Source of the DNA: Salinicola salarius
GTDB lineage: Bacteria; Pseudomonadota; Gammaproteobacteria; Pseudomonadales; Halomonadaceae
DNA length: 64,000 nt
Assembly: GCF_002179555.1 (NCBI RefSeq)
Contig: NZ_NHOU01000007.1
Location: 62,001 to 126,000, forward strand
Direction of reading: 5' to 3'
Positions 1 through 10,500 of the stretch are shown here, piece by piece. Numbering within the stretch: position 1 is the first letter of the stretch; each line of letters opens with the position of its first letter. The notes under the pieces are model-generated. The model did not search any database, was not told the DNA's origin, and worked only from the letters and a program-made list of their open reading frames with translations. The position numbers were made by a program, and so were the translations under genes.

Positions 1-1556
1 GGTGAAGCGGCACGGGGGTTGAATGCGCTCTCGCGTCGCGCGATACCCATCAGCAGATAGGGATCGACCTGATTGACCTCTGCCCATTTCAGGAACGAAT
101 CGCGGTACGCTGCCGGAAACCGCCAGGGCAACGCGTCCCACTGCTTGGCAGCGATCGTGGTCTGGATCGCCATGCCGTACCAGCCCTGGCGAATGGCGTA
201 GTCGGCCAGCGCTGCGGCCTGGTCCGGCGTATCGCGGGCGGCGGCCGTGAACCACTCGCTGCGCGCAAGACCCTCCTCGCTAATTCGCATCAATGCCTCG
301 GTACGCTGCACGACCGGCAGCATGCCCGTCAGCTCCTGCTGCAGCGTCGAGACGCTGGTGTCTGCCATCTCCAGCTGATAGGGCTGACCCAGACGATCGG
401 CGGCGGCAAAGCCGAAGAAGCTGCGATTCTGCGCGGCCATTCGGTAGGCCTGGTGTGCCTTGGCATCGTCGCCCATGGCTTCGCTGGCACGCCCGAGCCA
501 GTACTGCCAGTGGGCTTCTGCGCGCACCTCCGGGGGAAGCGCCTCGCTCCAGCGCGCGACGTTAGCCCAGTTGCCTTCGGTCACCGCGTTACGGATACGC
601 AGCTCGATGAGATCGGCATCCGCGAGGCGTGGTAGCGTCGTATCGACCCAGCCCTGGTTGTTATCGATATTGCGAACCATGGAGTAGAACGCCAGATCGT
701 GCTCGACCTGGTGGCGCCGGTCCTCGCCGATCGATACATGGGGAGAAATCTTGCGCCAGGCTTCCAGGGCGGCCTCGGTATCCGCGCGGATCAGACCATG
801 CATGGCGGCAGCGATCAGCGCGCCACTGGCCTGGCCGTCGGGGCCGAGATCCAGCGGGACCTGGGTGACGGCGGCGTAATTGCCGCGGACCGTGTCGAAG
901 CTGTTGATGGCCCGCTGCCAGGTGTCGTCCAGGCCACGCTCGAGATAGGTGACCAGCCCGCTCTGGCCGTTTTCCCAGGCCAGCATCATGCGCTCCCAGG
1001 TGTCCTCGTCTGTCAGCACGCCGCGATCCTCGAGCGTCGCGAATAGCGGGTCGCAGGCTTCGGGCTGCGAGGTGCCGACGTGCCACAGTGCCTCACCGCC
1101 CGCCGCGGCCCTGGCCGGCTCCCGGTCGAGCAGGGCAGTGTAGTAGTAGCACTGCCGGATGGTGCTGGAAGGCTCGCCGTCGCTGATTGCCAGGAGATCG
1201 TCGTAACGCCCCAGCTCGCCGAATCGTGTCTGCGCGGCGCCGCGCATCCAGTCGGACAGCGGAGAGTCGCCGTAGCGGGTGACGAAGTCGTTTACCTCCG
1301 CGGCCGAAGCCGTGGAAAGCCGGGAGCGAAGGCGGTGATATTCCACGTAGCCAGCCAGGACGTGGCCCTCGATAGCGGCCTGATCGATATCGTTCCAGCG
1401 GCGATCGCGGGCGGCATCCAGCGCCTGCTTCATGGCCTGGTCGGCCTGGGTCGTGGTGCTCGGTGTCGTCACCGCGGCTTGCGCGGTCGCACTCAATCCG
1501 ATGGCGCCGACGAGGCACCAGCGTAACCAACGTCTGCGGGTGGGCAATGCGGGCAT
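1..1556 (-). CDS. slt: Soluble lytic murein transglycosylase (Slt70 family), partial
   Basis: The gene reads leftward and is cut by the window edge after about 518 codons. It starts with a signal peptide (RRRWLRWCLVGAIGLSATAQA), followed by a long alpha-helical superhelical region typical of Slt70. The catalytic domain begins just before the edge. The motif GIARRESAFNPRAAS places the catalytic Glu at residue about 509, close to its position in the E. coli precursor. The family cleaves peptidoglycan glycan strands in the periplasm and forms 1,6-anhydromuramyl ends. The ATG at 1556 is preceded by a GA-rich but weak ribosome site. The C-terminal catalytic part lies outside the window, so integrity cannot be judged. 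Confidence 0.9.
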   Translation of the reverse strand, partial: MPALPTRRRWLRWCLVGAIGLSATAQAAVTTPSTTTQADQAMKQALDAARDRRWNDIDQAAIEGHVLAGYVEYHRLRSRLSTASAAEVNDFVTRYGDSPLSDWMRGAAQTRFGELGRYDDLLAISDGEPSSTIRQCYYYTALLDREPARAAAGGEALWHVGTSQPEACDPLFATLEDRGVLTDEDTWERMMLAWENGQSGLVTYLERGLDDTWQRAINSFDTVRGNYAAVTQVPLDLGPDGQASGALIAAAMHGLIRADTEAALEAWRKISPHVSIGEDRRHQVEHDLAFYSMVRNIDNNQGWVDTTLPRLADADLIELRIRNAVTEGNWANVARWSEALPPEVRAEAHWQYWLGRASEAMGDDAKAHQAYRMAAQNRSFFGFAAADRLGQPYQLEMADTSVSTLQQELTGMLPVVQRTEALMRISEEGLARSEWFTAAARDTPDQAAALADYAIRQGWYGMAIQTTIAAKQWDALPWRFPAAYRDSFLKWAEVNQVDPYLLMGIARRESAFNPRAAS

Positions 1557-1930
1557 TGGGTCTCTCTCTTTCTCGAAGGGCCGTTCTTCAACGCGCACGC
1601 TTGAAAGGGGCTGCTCTTTTCGGGGCTGCCTTGCAGCAGGCCACTCCGACAGACCAGGGTAGCGCTGCGTTCTCGGCGAGATACGCGTGTCACTTCGCCA
1701 ATTCACCAATTCACCAATTCACCAATTCACGGCCCCATCGTCGCCGATGCAGGCCCGCTTGGGTAGTACCGTTTCGCAACGATCTGGTGCCTTCCGGTGA
1801 CGCTATCGCCTCTCGCGGCGAGGAGAACATTGAATCCTGGCCCGATCGTGACCATCTAAGGGCTAGTTCAGTCTTTAGTCGGCGTCGATCGTGCCTGCTT
1901 CGCCCCAACGTCACTACCGGAGATTCCACC
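1557..1930. other. Intergenic region between slt and the DUF1232 gene
   Basis: About 370 bases between divergent genes. It must contain the promoters of slt (leftward) and of the small membrane protein gene (rightward). An open frame runs through it from 1463 into the DUF1232 gene, but the encoded residues look like noise and I do not accept it as coding. The only clear structure is the octamer tandem repeat at 1698-1729. Confidence 0.6.
1698..1729. repeat. Tandem repeat, 8-bp unit x4
   Basis: Four perfect head-to-tail copies of ccaattca. The period is not a multiple of three and the site is intergenic, so it could vary in copy number by slippage without harming a protein. Confidence 0.9.
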
Positions 1931-2266
1931 ATGAATCCTTGGCGTTTTCTGACCCAGCTGTCCCGTCTCAAGCAGCGCAGCGGCGCACTGGCCCGCATCG
2001 GCCGCGCCTTTCGGGTCTTCGGCCCCATGACGCTGGACGTCTTGCGCGGGCGCTACCGGCCGATTCCGTGGGCTGCCTTCGGCTGGATGGCGCTGGCACT
2101 GGTGTACTTGGTGTCGCCGCTGGATCTGATTCCCGATTTTCTGATGATCCTCGGGCTCGTCGATGACGTCTTCATCGTGGGCTGGCTGCTGACCCGGGTC
2201 GACCGGGCGATGAGTGACTACCGGCGCTGGAAGGGCATCGACGACGAGGAAGTCACCACCGAGTGA
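1931..2266 (+). CDS. DUF1232 (YkvA-like) small membrane protein
   Basis: A 111-residue protein. The core YLVSPLDLIPDF followed by a hydrophobic stretch and GLVDDVF is the signature of the DUF1232/YkvA family, whose biochemical role is not established. The hydrophobic segment at about residues 45-85 suggests one or two membrane passes. The frame is open well upstream, but the ATG at 1931 has a good GGAG site about 9 bases before it, and homology begins there. It stands alone ahead of htpG, separated by about 90 bases. Confidence 0.8.
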   Translation: MNPWRFLTQLSRLKQRSGALARIGRAFRVFGPMTLDVLRGRYRPIPWAAFGWMALALVYLVSPLDLIPDFLMILGLVDDVFIVGWLLTRVDRAMSDYRRWKGIDDEEVTTE

Positions 2267-2359
2267 CGGCTCGGCTTGAAATGGGGCTGGCGAGCCCCAT
2301 ATCGCTGAACACCGTGATTTCATTAGCTTTATTTCGTAACCGCCTCGAGAGGCCCGTCA

Positions 2360-4258
2360 ATGACCACTGCGACTCAAGAAGAAACGCTCGGCTTCCAGAC
2401 GGAAGTCAAACAGCTTCTCCATTTGATGATTCACTCCCTGTATTCCAACCGGGAGATTTTCCTGCGTGAGCTGATCTCCAACGCTGCCGATGCCTGCGAC
2501 AAGCTGCGCTACGAGGCGTTGGACAACGACGGTCTCTACGCAGGCGACGCCGAGTTGCGCATCGAGATCGAACACGATGCCGACGCCGGCACCGTGACCG
2601 TGCGCGATACCGGTATCGGCATGAACCGTGACGAGGTGATCCAGAACCTGGGCACCATCGCCAAGAGTGGTACTGCCGAATTCCTCAAACAGCTTTCCGG
2701 CGAAAAGCAGAAGGATGCCAAGCTCATCGGCCAGTTCGGCGTGGGCTTCTACTCCGGCTTCATCGTCGCCGACGAAATGGTCGTTCGCACGCGTCGCGCC
2801 GACAGCGACCAGGGCGTCGAGTGGCGCTCCAGGGGCGAGGGTGAATTCACCATTGCCGAGATCGATCGCCCCGAGCGTGGCACGGAGATCGTGCTGCACC
2901 TGAAGGAAGACGCCAAGGAGTTCGCCGACGAGTTCCGCCTCAAGAATCTGGTGCGCAAGTACTCCGACCATATCGACGTGCCGGTGCGCATGCCCAAGGT
3001 CGAGAAGGCTCGCGACGAAGAGGGCAAGGAGATCGAAGGCAGCGAGACCGTCAGCTGGGAGACCGTCAACGAGGCGACCGCACTGTGGGTGCGCCCCAAG
3101 GCGGAGATCGATGATGACGAGTACAAGGCGTTCTACAAGCACATCGCTCACGATTTCAGCGATCCGCTGACCTGGAGCCACAACAAGGTCGAAGGCAAGC
3201 TCGAGTACACCAGCCTGCTGTACGTGCCGCAACGCGCGCCGTTCGATCTCTACCAGCGTGATGGCGTACGCGGGCTCAAGCTGTACGTGCAGCGGGTCTT
3301 CATCATGGACGACGCCGAGGCGTTCCTGCCGCTGTACCTTCGCTTCGTCAAGGGCGTGCTGGATTCCCGCGATCTGCCGCTCAACGTCTCCCGCGAGCTG
3401 CTGCAGAAGTCGCCGCAGGTCGATTCGATGAAGGCGGCGTTGACCAAGCGCGCGCTGGACATGCTGAAGAAGCTGTCCAAGGACAAGGAAGCCTACCAGA
3501 CCTTCTGGAACACCTTCGGCGACGTCCTGAAGGAAGGGCCGGCGGAGGATTACGCCAACCGTGACAAGATCTCCGGCCTGCTGCGCTTCTCCACCACGCA
3601 TACCGACAGCACAACGCAGGATCAGTCGCTGGCGGATTACGTCGAGCGCATGAAGGAAGGTCAGCAGAAGATCTATTACATCGTCGCGGATGGCTTCAAG
3701 GCGGCCAGCCACAGCCCGCATCTGGAGATCTTCCGCAAGAAGGGCATCGAGGTCCTGCTGCTGCACGATCGCATCGATGAGTGGCTGATGAGCCATCTCA
3801 CCGAGTTCGACGGCAAGTCCTTCGCCGACGTCGCCAAGGGTAATCTGGAGCTCGACGACATGGCCGACGAGGCCGAGAAGCAGGCGCAGGAAGAAACCGC
3901 CAAGGCCAAGGAGGATCTAGTCAAGCGGGTACAGCAGGCGCTCGGCGACAATGTTCAGGAAGTTCGGGTCACGCATCGCCTGACCGATTCCCCGGCCTGC
4001 GTGGTGTTGCCGGAGCACGAGATGGGCTTCCAGATGCGTCGCATGATGGAAGCGGCCGGACAGCCGTTGCCGGAGGTGAAGCCGATCCTCGAGCTCAACC
4101 CCGATCACGCGCTGGTATCGCGTCTCGAAAGCACCGAAGGGGGCAACTTCGACGATCTGGCCCATATCCTGCTGGATCAGGCAGTCATCGCCGAGGGTGG
4201 ACATCTCGACGACCCGGCGGCCTACGTCAAGCGCCTCAATACGCTGCTAAGTGCTTGA
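2360..4258 (+). CDS. htpG: Chaperone HtpG (bacterial Hsp90)
   Basis: 632 residues, the usual length. The N-terminal GHKL ATPase domain shows [16 protein letters not shown] with the Mg-ATP Asn, then DTGIGM and GQFGVGFYS. The middle domain has the usual client-binding segments ([11 protein letters not shown]), and a C-terminal dimerisation region follows. It is a cytoplasmic ATP-dependent chaperone. The start ATG follows GAGAGG by about 7 bases. A strong hairpin ends the transcript at 4291-4321, so it is probably a single-gene transcription unit. No sigma-32 promoter could be confidently placed. Confidence 0.97.
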   Translation: MTTATQEETLGFQTEVKQLLHLMIHSLYSNREIFLRELISNAADACDKLRYEALDNDGLYAGDAELRIEIEHDADAGTVTVRDTGIGMNRDEVIQNLGTIAKSGTAEFLKQLSGEKQKDAKLIGQFGVGFYSGFIVADEMVVRTRRADSDQGVEWRSRGEGEFTIAEIDRPERGTEIVLHLKEDAKEFADEFRLKNLVRKYSDHIDVPVRMPKVEKARDEEGKEIEGSETVSWETVNEATALWVRPKAEIDDDEYKAFYKHIAHDFSDPLTWSHNKVEGKLEYTSLLYVPQRAPFDLYQRDGVRGLKLYVQRVFIMDDAEAFLPLYLRFVKGVLDSRDLPLNVSRELLQKSPQVDSMKAALTKRALDMLKKLSKDKEAYQTFWNTFGDVLKEGPAEDYANRDKISGLLRFSTTHTDSTTQDQSLADYVERMKEGQQKIYYIVADGFKAASHSPHLEIFRKKGIEVLLLHDRIDEWLMSHLTEFDGKSFADVAKGNLELDDMADEAEKQAQEETAKAKEDLVKRVQQALGDNVQEVRVTHRLTDSPACVVLPEHEMGFQMRRMMEAAGQPLPEVKPILELNPDHALVSRLESTEGGNFDDLAHILLDQAVIAEGGHLDDPAAYVKRLNTLLSA

Positions 4259-4290
4259 TCGTCATCGATCATCGCGCGCTCGAGCGTGTC

Positions 4291-4321
4291 ATGGCCGGCC
4301 CTCGTGGCCGGCCATTTGTTT
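4291..4321 (+). terminator. Rho-independent terminator of htpG
   Basis: GC-rich inverted repeat atggccggcc / ggccggccat with a short loop, followed by a modest T-rich tail, 33 bases after the htpG stop codon. Confidence 0.8.
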
Positions 4322-4410
4322 AGTGTAAATGGCCTAATTGCACGTTCTTTCCTCAACTTTGCAGCCAACTACTGGTAACCTGCCGACTTCTTCATGATGG
4401 AGGAGCGAGT

Positions 4411-5319
4411 ATGTCGCTATCCTTCCCGAGGCTTTTTCACCGACGTTCCGTCCGTGAATGGCCCTTTCTTCGACGACCTTTTCGACACGAGACCCAGCCT
4501 GCCCGCCGACAACGCATCCTGGCGGTCGTGACGGGGACAGTCCTGACACTAGGCTTCGCAGTGTTCCCGATAGCGTCTCGAGCCGAGTCGATATCCGAAA
4601 CCGTGCCAACCCTCGAAAGCCAGATCCAGCGGCCCGCGCTGGACCCCGTCACCGAGCTGCCCGACCTGCGTGACATCAAGGCTGGCCCCAAGCGCAAGGC
4701 GGCGTTCCTGGGCATGCTGGTGCCGCTGGTACAGGCCGAGAATGCGCGTATCCAGCGCGACCGCAACTGGCTGATCGGCGTCGGCAGCCGCATCAATCCG
4801 ATGACGGCGGACGAAAAGCAGCGGCTGGCTCAGCTATGCGACGACTACGGCGTCGAATGCGAGCCGGGCGAGGTGAGCCAGGAGCTGCTGGCGCGGGTCA
4901 ATACCGTGCCGCTGGAGATGGTGGTGATCCAGGCGGTGGAGGAGTCCGGCTGGGGCACCTCGCGGCTCGCCCGGGACAGCAACAACCTGTTCGGCATGCG
5001 CTGCTTCAGCGAGGGGTGCGGTATCGCTCAACTTGGAACCTCGCGGCGTTTTCAGACGTTCGACAGCGTGCGTGATGGCGTCGGCGCCTATCTGCACAAC
5101 CTGAATACCCATCGCGCCTATACTCAACTTCGCGGGCAGCGCGCCGCGCTAGCCGCCAAGGGCAAGTCGATTTCCGCCGAGAAGCTGATCGGCACGCTGC
5201 ACAACTATTCGACCTCGCCCGATTATCAGCAGCAGCTCCTGTCGCTATTGCGCACCAACGGCGACTTGATTCGCACCCACGGCGCCGATAACGCCTTCGT
5301 GACGGGCAGCACGGCCTGA
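4411..5319 (+). CDS. Glucosaminidase-domain (Bax-like) protein
   Basis: 302 residues. An arginine-rich N-terminus of about 35 residues precedes a hydrophobic signal or anchor (RILAVVTGTVLTLGFAVF), so the protein is exported or anchored facing the periplasm. The C-terminal half is a glucosaminidase-like fold: QAVEESGWGTSRLA holds the expected catalytic Glu, followed by NNLFGMRCF and a conserved YLHNLNTHRAY block, as in E. coli Bax and FlgJ-type enzymes. The likely role is hydrolysis of peptidoglycan glycan bonds. The start has a GGAG site and the gene appears monocistronic. Confidence 0.85.
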   Translation: MSLSFPRLFHRRSVREWPFLRRPFRHETQPARRQRILAVVTGTVLTLGFAVFPIASRAESISETVPTLESQIQRPALDPVTELPDLRDIKAGPKRKAAFLGMLVPLVQAENARIQRDRNWLIGVGSRINPMTADEKQRLAQLCDDYGVECEPGEVSQELLARVNTVPLEMVVIQAVEESGWGTSRLARDSNNLFGMRCFSEGCGIAQLGTSRRFQTFDSVRDGVGAYLHNLNTHRAYTQLRGQRAALAAKGKSISAEKLIGTLHNYSTSPDYQQQLLSLLRTNGDLIRTHGADNAFVTGSTA

Positions 5320-5437
5320 TACCCCGAACCTCTCCGTCGACCGGTATTCGGATGATGTCCGCGTACCGGTCGAACGTGTGCGATCGGCCAGTTGGGCTAG
5401 ACTACAGCCACTTTCCTGCCAACCCGAGGAGGCCCCC

Positions 5438-6910
5438 ATGGCCAGCGATAGCTCCCTCGAGACATTGACTTTCGATAATGTCTGGTCCCGCTTTCCCGAG
5501 GACTTCTTTACGCGGGTGAAGCCAACCCCGTGGCGCGATACCCGGCTGCTCGACGTCAGTCCGAACGGGGCGGCGCTCCTGGAGCTGGATCCCGAAGAGG
5601 TCGACCGCGACCGCCTGACCGCGTTGATGAGCGGCGAGCGACTCTTGAGCGGCATGGATCCGCTGGCCCAGAAGTACACCGGGCATCAATTCGGCACCTA
5701 CAACCCGGCGTTGGGTGATGGGCGCGGTCTGTTGCTCGGTGAAGCGATGACATCGCAGGGACCGATCGATCTGCACCTCAAGGGCGCCGGGAAGACGCCG
5801 TATTCGCGATTCGGCGATGGCCGCGCCGTGTTGCGCTCCTCGATTCGCGAGTACCTGGCCGGCGAAGCGATGGCCGGACTCAAGATCCCGACGACCATGG
5901 CGCTGGCCGTCGCCGTCAATGGCGAGAAGGTCATGCGCGAGCGGGTCGAGCCGGGGGCGACCCTGCTGCGGCTGGCCGAGAGCCACGTGCGTTTCGGTCA
6001 CTTCGAATGGCTGTATCAACAGCAGCGGGTCGAGGATCTCGAACGGCTGATGCGCCACGTCATCGATCGCCACCGCCCCGATCTGGCGCAGGAGGCGGCG
6101 CCGCTCGAGGCGCTGTTCCAGGACGTGGTCACGCGGACCGCGGAATTGATCGCTCGCTGGCAGGCCTATGGCTTCGTTCATGCGGTGATGAACACCGACA
6201 ACATGTCGATCCTGGGGCTGACGCTGGATTACGGCCCCTATGCGTTCATGGATCGCTTCGAGTCCAACCTGACGCCCAACCATACGGATACGACCGGGCG
6301 CTATGCCTTCGACCAGCAGCCCGGCGTGGCGCTATGGAATCTGACCGTGCTGGGGCAGTCGTTGACGCCATTGATCGCGGTGGAACGGTTGCGAGAAATC
6401 CTCGATACCTACGAGCCCACGCTTCAGGCGGCGTATGCCATTCTGATGCGCGGGCGTCTGGGGCTCGAGACCGAGCAGGAAAGCGACGGCAAGTTGATCG
6501 ACGACTGGCTATCGCTGCTCGAGAGCTCACGGGCTGATTTTCATCGCAGCTTCCGCGCCCTGAGCGATCAGGATGTCGTCGGTGGCCTGTCGTTGCGCGA
6601 GGAGATCGTCGGCTCGGGTTCGGGTAATCAGCTCGATGAGTGGCTCGAGCGCTACCGCCAGCGTCTTGCCGACGAGTCGCGTGGAGAGACGGAGCGGCTG
6701 GCGGCAATGCGGCGGGTCAATCCGCTTTATGTCTTGCGTACCCATCTGGCGCAGCAGGTCATCGAAGCGGCGCAGGAAGGCGATACGCGCCCGTTGCAGA
6801 CGTTCCGCGAGCTGCTGTCGTCTCCCTTCCTCCAGCGGCCGGGCATGGAAGTCTGGAGCGAGGCGCCATCGCCCAGCGCGCCTCCCGTTTGTCTCTCCTG
6901 TTCGTCCTGA
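5438..6910 (+). CDS. selO: Protein adenylyltransferase SelO (YdiU/UPF0061)
   Basis: 490 residues from the ATG at 5438, which has GAGGAGG a few bases upstream; an in-frame start 60 bases earlier lacks support. SelO pseudokinases transfer AMP from ATP to Ser/Thr/Tyr of target proteins. Visible hallmarks are GAGKTPYSRFGDGRAVLRS, SIREYLAGEAM, the NTDNMSI metal-site region and the C-terminal SCSS, where eukaryotic relatives carry selenocysteine and bacterial ones cysteine. It is followed by its own terminator. A divergent, internally deleted copy of its last codons is found 11 kb downstream at 17849-17953. Confidence 0.95.
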   Translation: MASDSSLETLTFDNVWSRFPEDFFTRVKPTPWRDTRLLDVSPNGAALLELDPEEVDRDRLTALMSGERLLSGMDPLAQKYTGHQFGTYNPALGDGRGLLLGEAMTSQGPIDLHLKGAGKTPYSRFGDGRAVLRSSIREYLAGEAMAGLKIPTTMALAVAVNGEKVMRERVEPGATLLRLAESHVRFGHFEWLYQQQRVEDLERLMRHVIDRHRPDLAQEAAPLEALFQDVVTRTAELIARWQAYGFVHAVMNTDNMSILGLTLDYGPYAFMDRFESNLTPNHTDTTGRYAFDQQPGVALWNLTVLGQSLTPLIAVERLREILDTYEPTLQAAYAILMRGRLGLETEQESDGKLIDDWLSLLESSRADFHRSFRALSDQDVVGGLSLREEIVGSGSGNQLDEWLERYRQRLADESRGETERLAAMRRVNPLYVLRTHLAQQVIEAAQEGDTRPLQTFRELLSSPFLQRPGMEVWSEAPSPSAPPVCLSCSS

Positions 6911-6940
6911 GCGCTGTCTGATCGATACTCTTGATGATTG

Positions 6941-6970
6941 AATGCCGGCTCCCGATGCCGGCATTTTCTT
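6941..6970 (+). terminator. Rho-independent terminator of selO
   Basis: Inverted repeat aatgccggc / gccggcatt followed by ttctt, 31 bases after the selO stop. A second version of this terminator lies in the scar at 18001-18026. Confidence 0.8.
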
Positions 6971-6984
6971 AGGTGTATGGTCCC

Positions 6985-7216
6985 GAAATACACGAAGCGA
7001 CGGATTCGAACAGGCGTTGTGCCTTCGCTCCGGCATCAATCCCAAAACCGCACGCAAGTAGCGCAGCAGGGAGACCATCGAGGCCTTCCGGCTGGCCCCC
7101 AGGGTTCCCTGTTTCACGTCGCTGATACCGATGGGCGCATTCCCTGTAGGGAGCTGCACCAATTTGAAATGCAGCGGTTTCATTTGCCTATTTGATACGC
7201 CTGGCAGGCTGTCCAC
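6985..7216 (-). pseudogene. Possible protein remnant, unrecognised
   Basis: On the minus strand a stretch of about 75 codons reads like real protein (for example SLLRYLRAVLGLMPERRHNA), with no recognisable start context and no stop before it enters the antisense of selO. It could be the tail of a decayed mobile-element or other gene brought in with the downstream insert, or chance. I cannot assign a family. Confidence 0.25.
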
Positions 7217-7599
7217 TCACTTCTAAATCACTATCTTGGCGATAGTTCACCAGCAAGTGAACACTTGGATAGTTCATGCGTACTGTCATGTTTCATCTAC
7301 GCTGCTGTGGCTAAAAATTAGCAGAAACGACTTTTCTTAAAGCGGCCTGAACTATCATTCGGTTTAATGCTTAAATACGACTTGCTAGGCAACTCATTGC
7401 TGAGATAACTCATGCTTTTAGACTGGCAATGCATATGGTTGGTAGTCAATATCTAAGTATGTAATTAGTTAATTTCCCTGGTTTTTGTGGGCGCTTCGTG
7501 ATCCCTGTTCTGCTTGTTAACTTTAATTAATGTACTAGCTTTAAAAAGCTACTGTGATGCAAGCAGGTTTCTCTCTCTGCAGAAACAAGGGGATTCTTC
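7217..7599 (+). promoter_or_regulatory. AT-rich leader of the giant gene with repeated motifs
   Basis: About 380 bases, clearly richer in A+T than the core genes. Two direct copies of gatagttca (7241-7249 and 7268-7276) flank a perfect 6-2-6 palindrome, caagtg-aa-cacttg (7254-7267). A third copy of the motif is inverted at 7348-7356. This arrangement suggests a regulator-binding region for the gene starting at 7600. No confident -35/-10 pair was placed. Confidence 0.5.
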
Positions 7600-10500
7600 A
7601 TGGTTACTAATAACTTTTCTAAAAGCAGCCTCGACCTTAACGGCAAGATTTCCCTTAATATGCCTACGGCGCTCGACTGGGGCGTGGATGGCCGCCTTTA
7701 CGTCACTGAGGTGAGCGGGGACGTGAAGGTACTGACAGTCGCTTTTGGCGACCCCAACCCGAACGATGGGGACAATGCAGCGAGCTTCTATGTCACCGAA
7801 GCCGAAACCATTTCGCTGATAAAGACCATTCCCAACCATAATGACGATGGTTCGAGCAGCGGCTCGAATAGTCGCGAGGTCACTGGAATCGACGTGACCG
7901 CTCAGTTCGATGAAAACGGCGCTCCGGTCCTTGTCAACGGCAAACCTGCAGTTACCGTTTATGTCACGTCAAGCGATAGCCGCATTGGTGCAGGCGGCGG
8001 CGGAGGCGATACCGGGCTGGACACGAATTCAGGGATCATCACGCGCCTGACCCAGACAGAAGATGGCTGGGATGCGGTGGATCTCGTTCGTGGCTTGGCT
8101 CGTTCCGAGGAAAATCACGCTCTCAATGGGCTCGAGGTCATCCAGGAGCTCGATGAAAATGGTCATCTGGTAAGCGAGCGGCTCATTGTGGCGAGTGGCG
8201 GCAACTCCAATACCGGTGCGCCATCGAACAACTTTGCCGGCCAGCAGGAGACCGCTTATAGCGGTGCCATCCTTGAAGTCGATCTCGACCAACTCAAGAC
8301 GATGGAAATCAAGACGGATGGCGGTCGACAATATATTTATGACGTACCGACGCTCGACGATCCCTCTCGTGCCGGTGCGGAGGATAGCAACGAACCGTTC
8401 GGCGGCAACGATGGATTCAATGGTGGCAAGATCGATCCCGATGGCCCGGTGCAGATCTATTCTGCGGGATACCGCAACTCTTATGACGTGGAGGTCACCG
8501 AAGACGGGCGTGTCTGGACTTACGATAACGGCTCCAACAACAGCTGGGGCGGCCGGCCCATCGGTGAAGCAGGGGATAACGGCAGTACTACTGACAAAGC
8601 ACAGCAAGCCGGCTATATCGCCACCAACCTGAACAATGGCGACGGTAACGGTAGCGACACCATCAACCTCGAGAACGGTTGGAATCCCAAGAACTACGAT
8701 CAGTTCCACGAGATCACGCGTTCTGACGATCTTGCCGGACGCATTCTCTCCGCTGGGCAGGGTGGGGCCGCGACTTACACCATGACGCACCCGGATTTCG
8801 ATGAGCCGCTGACCCTGGTTTATGGAGGCCATCCCAATCCGACGCGCGCCAGCGGGGGGGAAGCCGGTTTGCTGTTCACCCCCAAGAACGGAGTCGAGGA
8901 CGCTTTTCTGCTGGTATCCGAGGACCACTACGATGCGGTCATCGATTGGTTCACCACCGTCGAGAACGCGTCTGGCGGGGCAGGTGCAGGAGAACTGACG
9001 AGTCGCGTGATCAGCGTGGCCCCGGGAGAGCTGTATTACATCACCGAGAATGGCAATGCCTATCTGGTCAGCGAAAATCCCGGCAGTCCATCGAGTATTC
9101 AAGGGTCGAGCGTGCTGGGCGAAGCCGGCATACCCTCGGATTTCGATGATGTCGTGGCTGCACTGAACCCCATCGAAGGTAATTATCTGGAAGGTGGCTA
9201 TACCGATGGTTCGCTCGATACGGGGCTCGGATCCATCAATGGTCTGACAGAGTACACCTCGACTGTCTTCGATGACGGAAACACCAAGATGTCGGGAGCG
9301 ATCCTGGCATCGCAGTACGGCGGCGGTGATCTGATCGTGATGGGGCGCGATGAGAACGGTGTCATGCAGACTGCAAGCGGCTCAGGAGCGACGAAAGCGG
9401 CCGATCGAATCACGCTGGAGCTGACCGGCAGTCCCTTGGGCCTGACTTCGATCGGTGATGATCTATCCGCCTGGGACAATCAGTCGGCATTTCGTGGCTC
9501 GGTCTGGGCCTCCGTTTACAGCGGTAGCGGTACCAAGGTCGAGATCCTGCAGCCGAACAATGGTGCCGTGCCGCTGGCAGGCTCGGAAGTCAGTGATTCG
9601 ACGGATCATGATCTCGACGGCGTGGACAATATCCATGACCCCTTCGAGTACAGCGCCACGAATGGCCTCGAACTCACGCCTGACAAGGCAATCATCCTGG
9701 ATTTTCAACCGACCGAGGCGCCTTATCCGGGAACGCTCGCGGATACCGGTCTGATGGGCGCGGCGCTGGATGGTTCAACGCCCAACCAGGACGCCAATCC
9801 CGATCAGGGCACTTCGGGGCTATTCGATAACGGCGGCAATATCATTCCTGGCGCCAACGCGCCGATCTTCCAGATCAAGAACGTGGTTCCCGGCAGCGTG
9901 GTCGGTTCGGAAAACGGGGTTCGCGACGCCATGCATGTGGGTGTCAATCCCAGCGACGATGTGCAACGTCTGGTCGCGACCACGCAGGTACAGAACTGGA
10001 TACCCACGGCAGGAGGCGTGGCGGAGGGACAGCTGACCGGCATCATGTTCGGTGACGGCACGCAAGCCAACTTCGTGCGCTTCGTATTCGGCGAGGTGAA
10101 TGGCGAGCCGGGTTTCGAGGTCGGCTACGAAATCGGCGACAGCAACTATCAAACCTTGGCGCAGGTGGCTTTGCCGGCGCTGGCCGCTAGCGGGACCGCC
10201 GAGGTCGAACTGCGCCTCGAAATCGACATGGCGAACGATTTCGCCCTCCATGCCGATTATCGTCTCAATGGTCAAGACGAGTTCACCGCTTTGCCGCTAG
10301 AAGGCTTCACCCTGCCTGAAGGGGTATTACAGGACATCCTGACCGGCTCGCACACCATCGGCGATGACGATACCCAGCTATCATCGGGAGCGGCTTTCGG
10401 TTTCCTTGCCGAAACCAGCGAAGGTGCACCGCTGGCACCGGTCAACTTCAACAACCTGCACATCCACGGATTCGGCAACGAGATCGCGGCCAGCACCGCA

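Noticed and set aside
661-1530. Several plus- and minus-strand open frames over the slt gene
   Set aside because: They are Arg/Ala/Pro-rich shadows; the minus-strand frame beginning at 1556 encodes clear Slt70 sequence and is open to the edge.
1463-1930. Upstream extension of the DUF1232 frame
   Set aside because: No homology-like text; it includes the octamer repeat, and the ATG at 1931 has a proper ribosome site.
2357-3796. Long minus-strand frame opposite htpG
   Set aside because: It is the mirror frame of a highly biased GC-rich gene; htpG is unambiguous on the plus strand.
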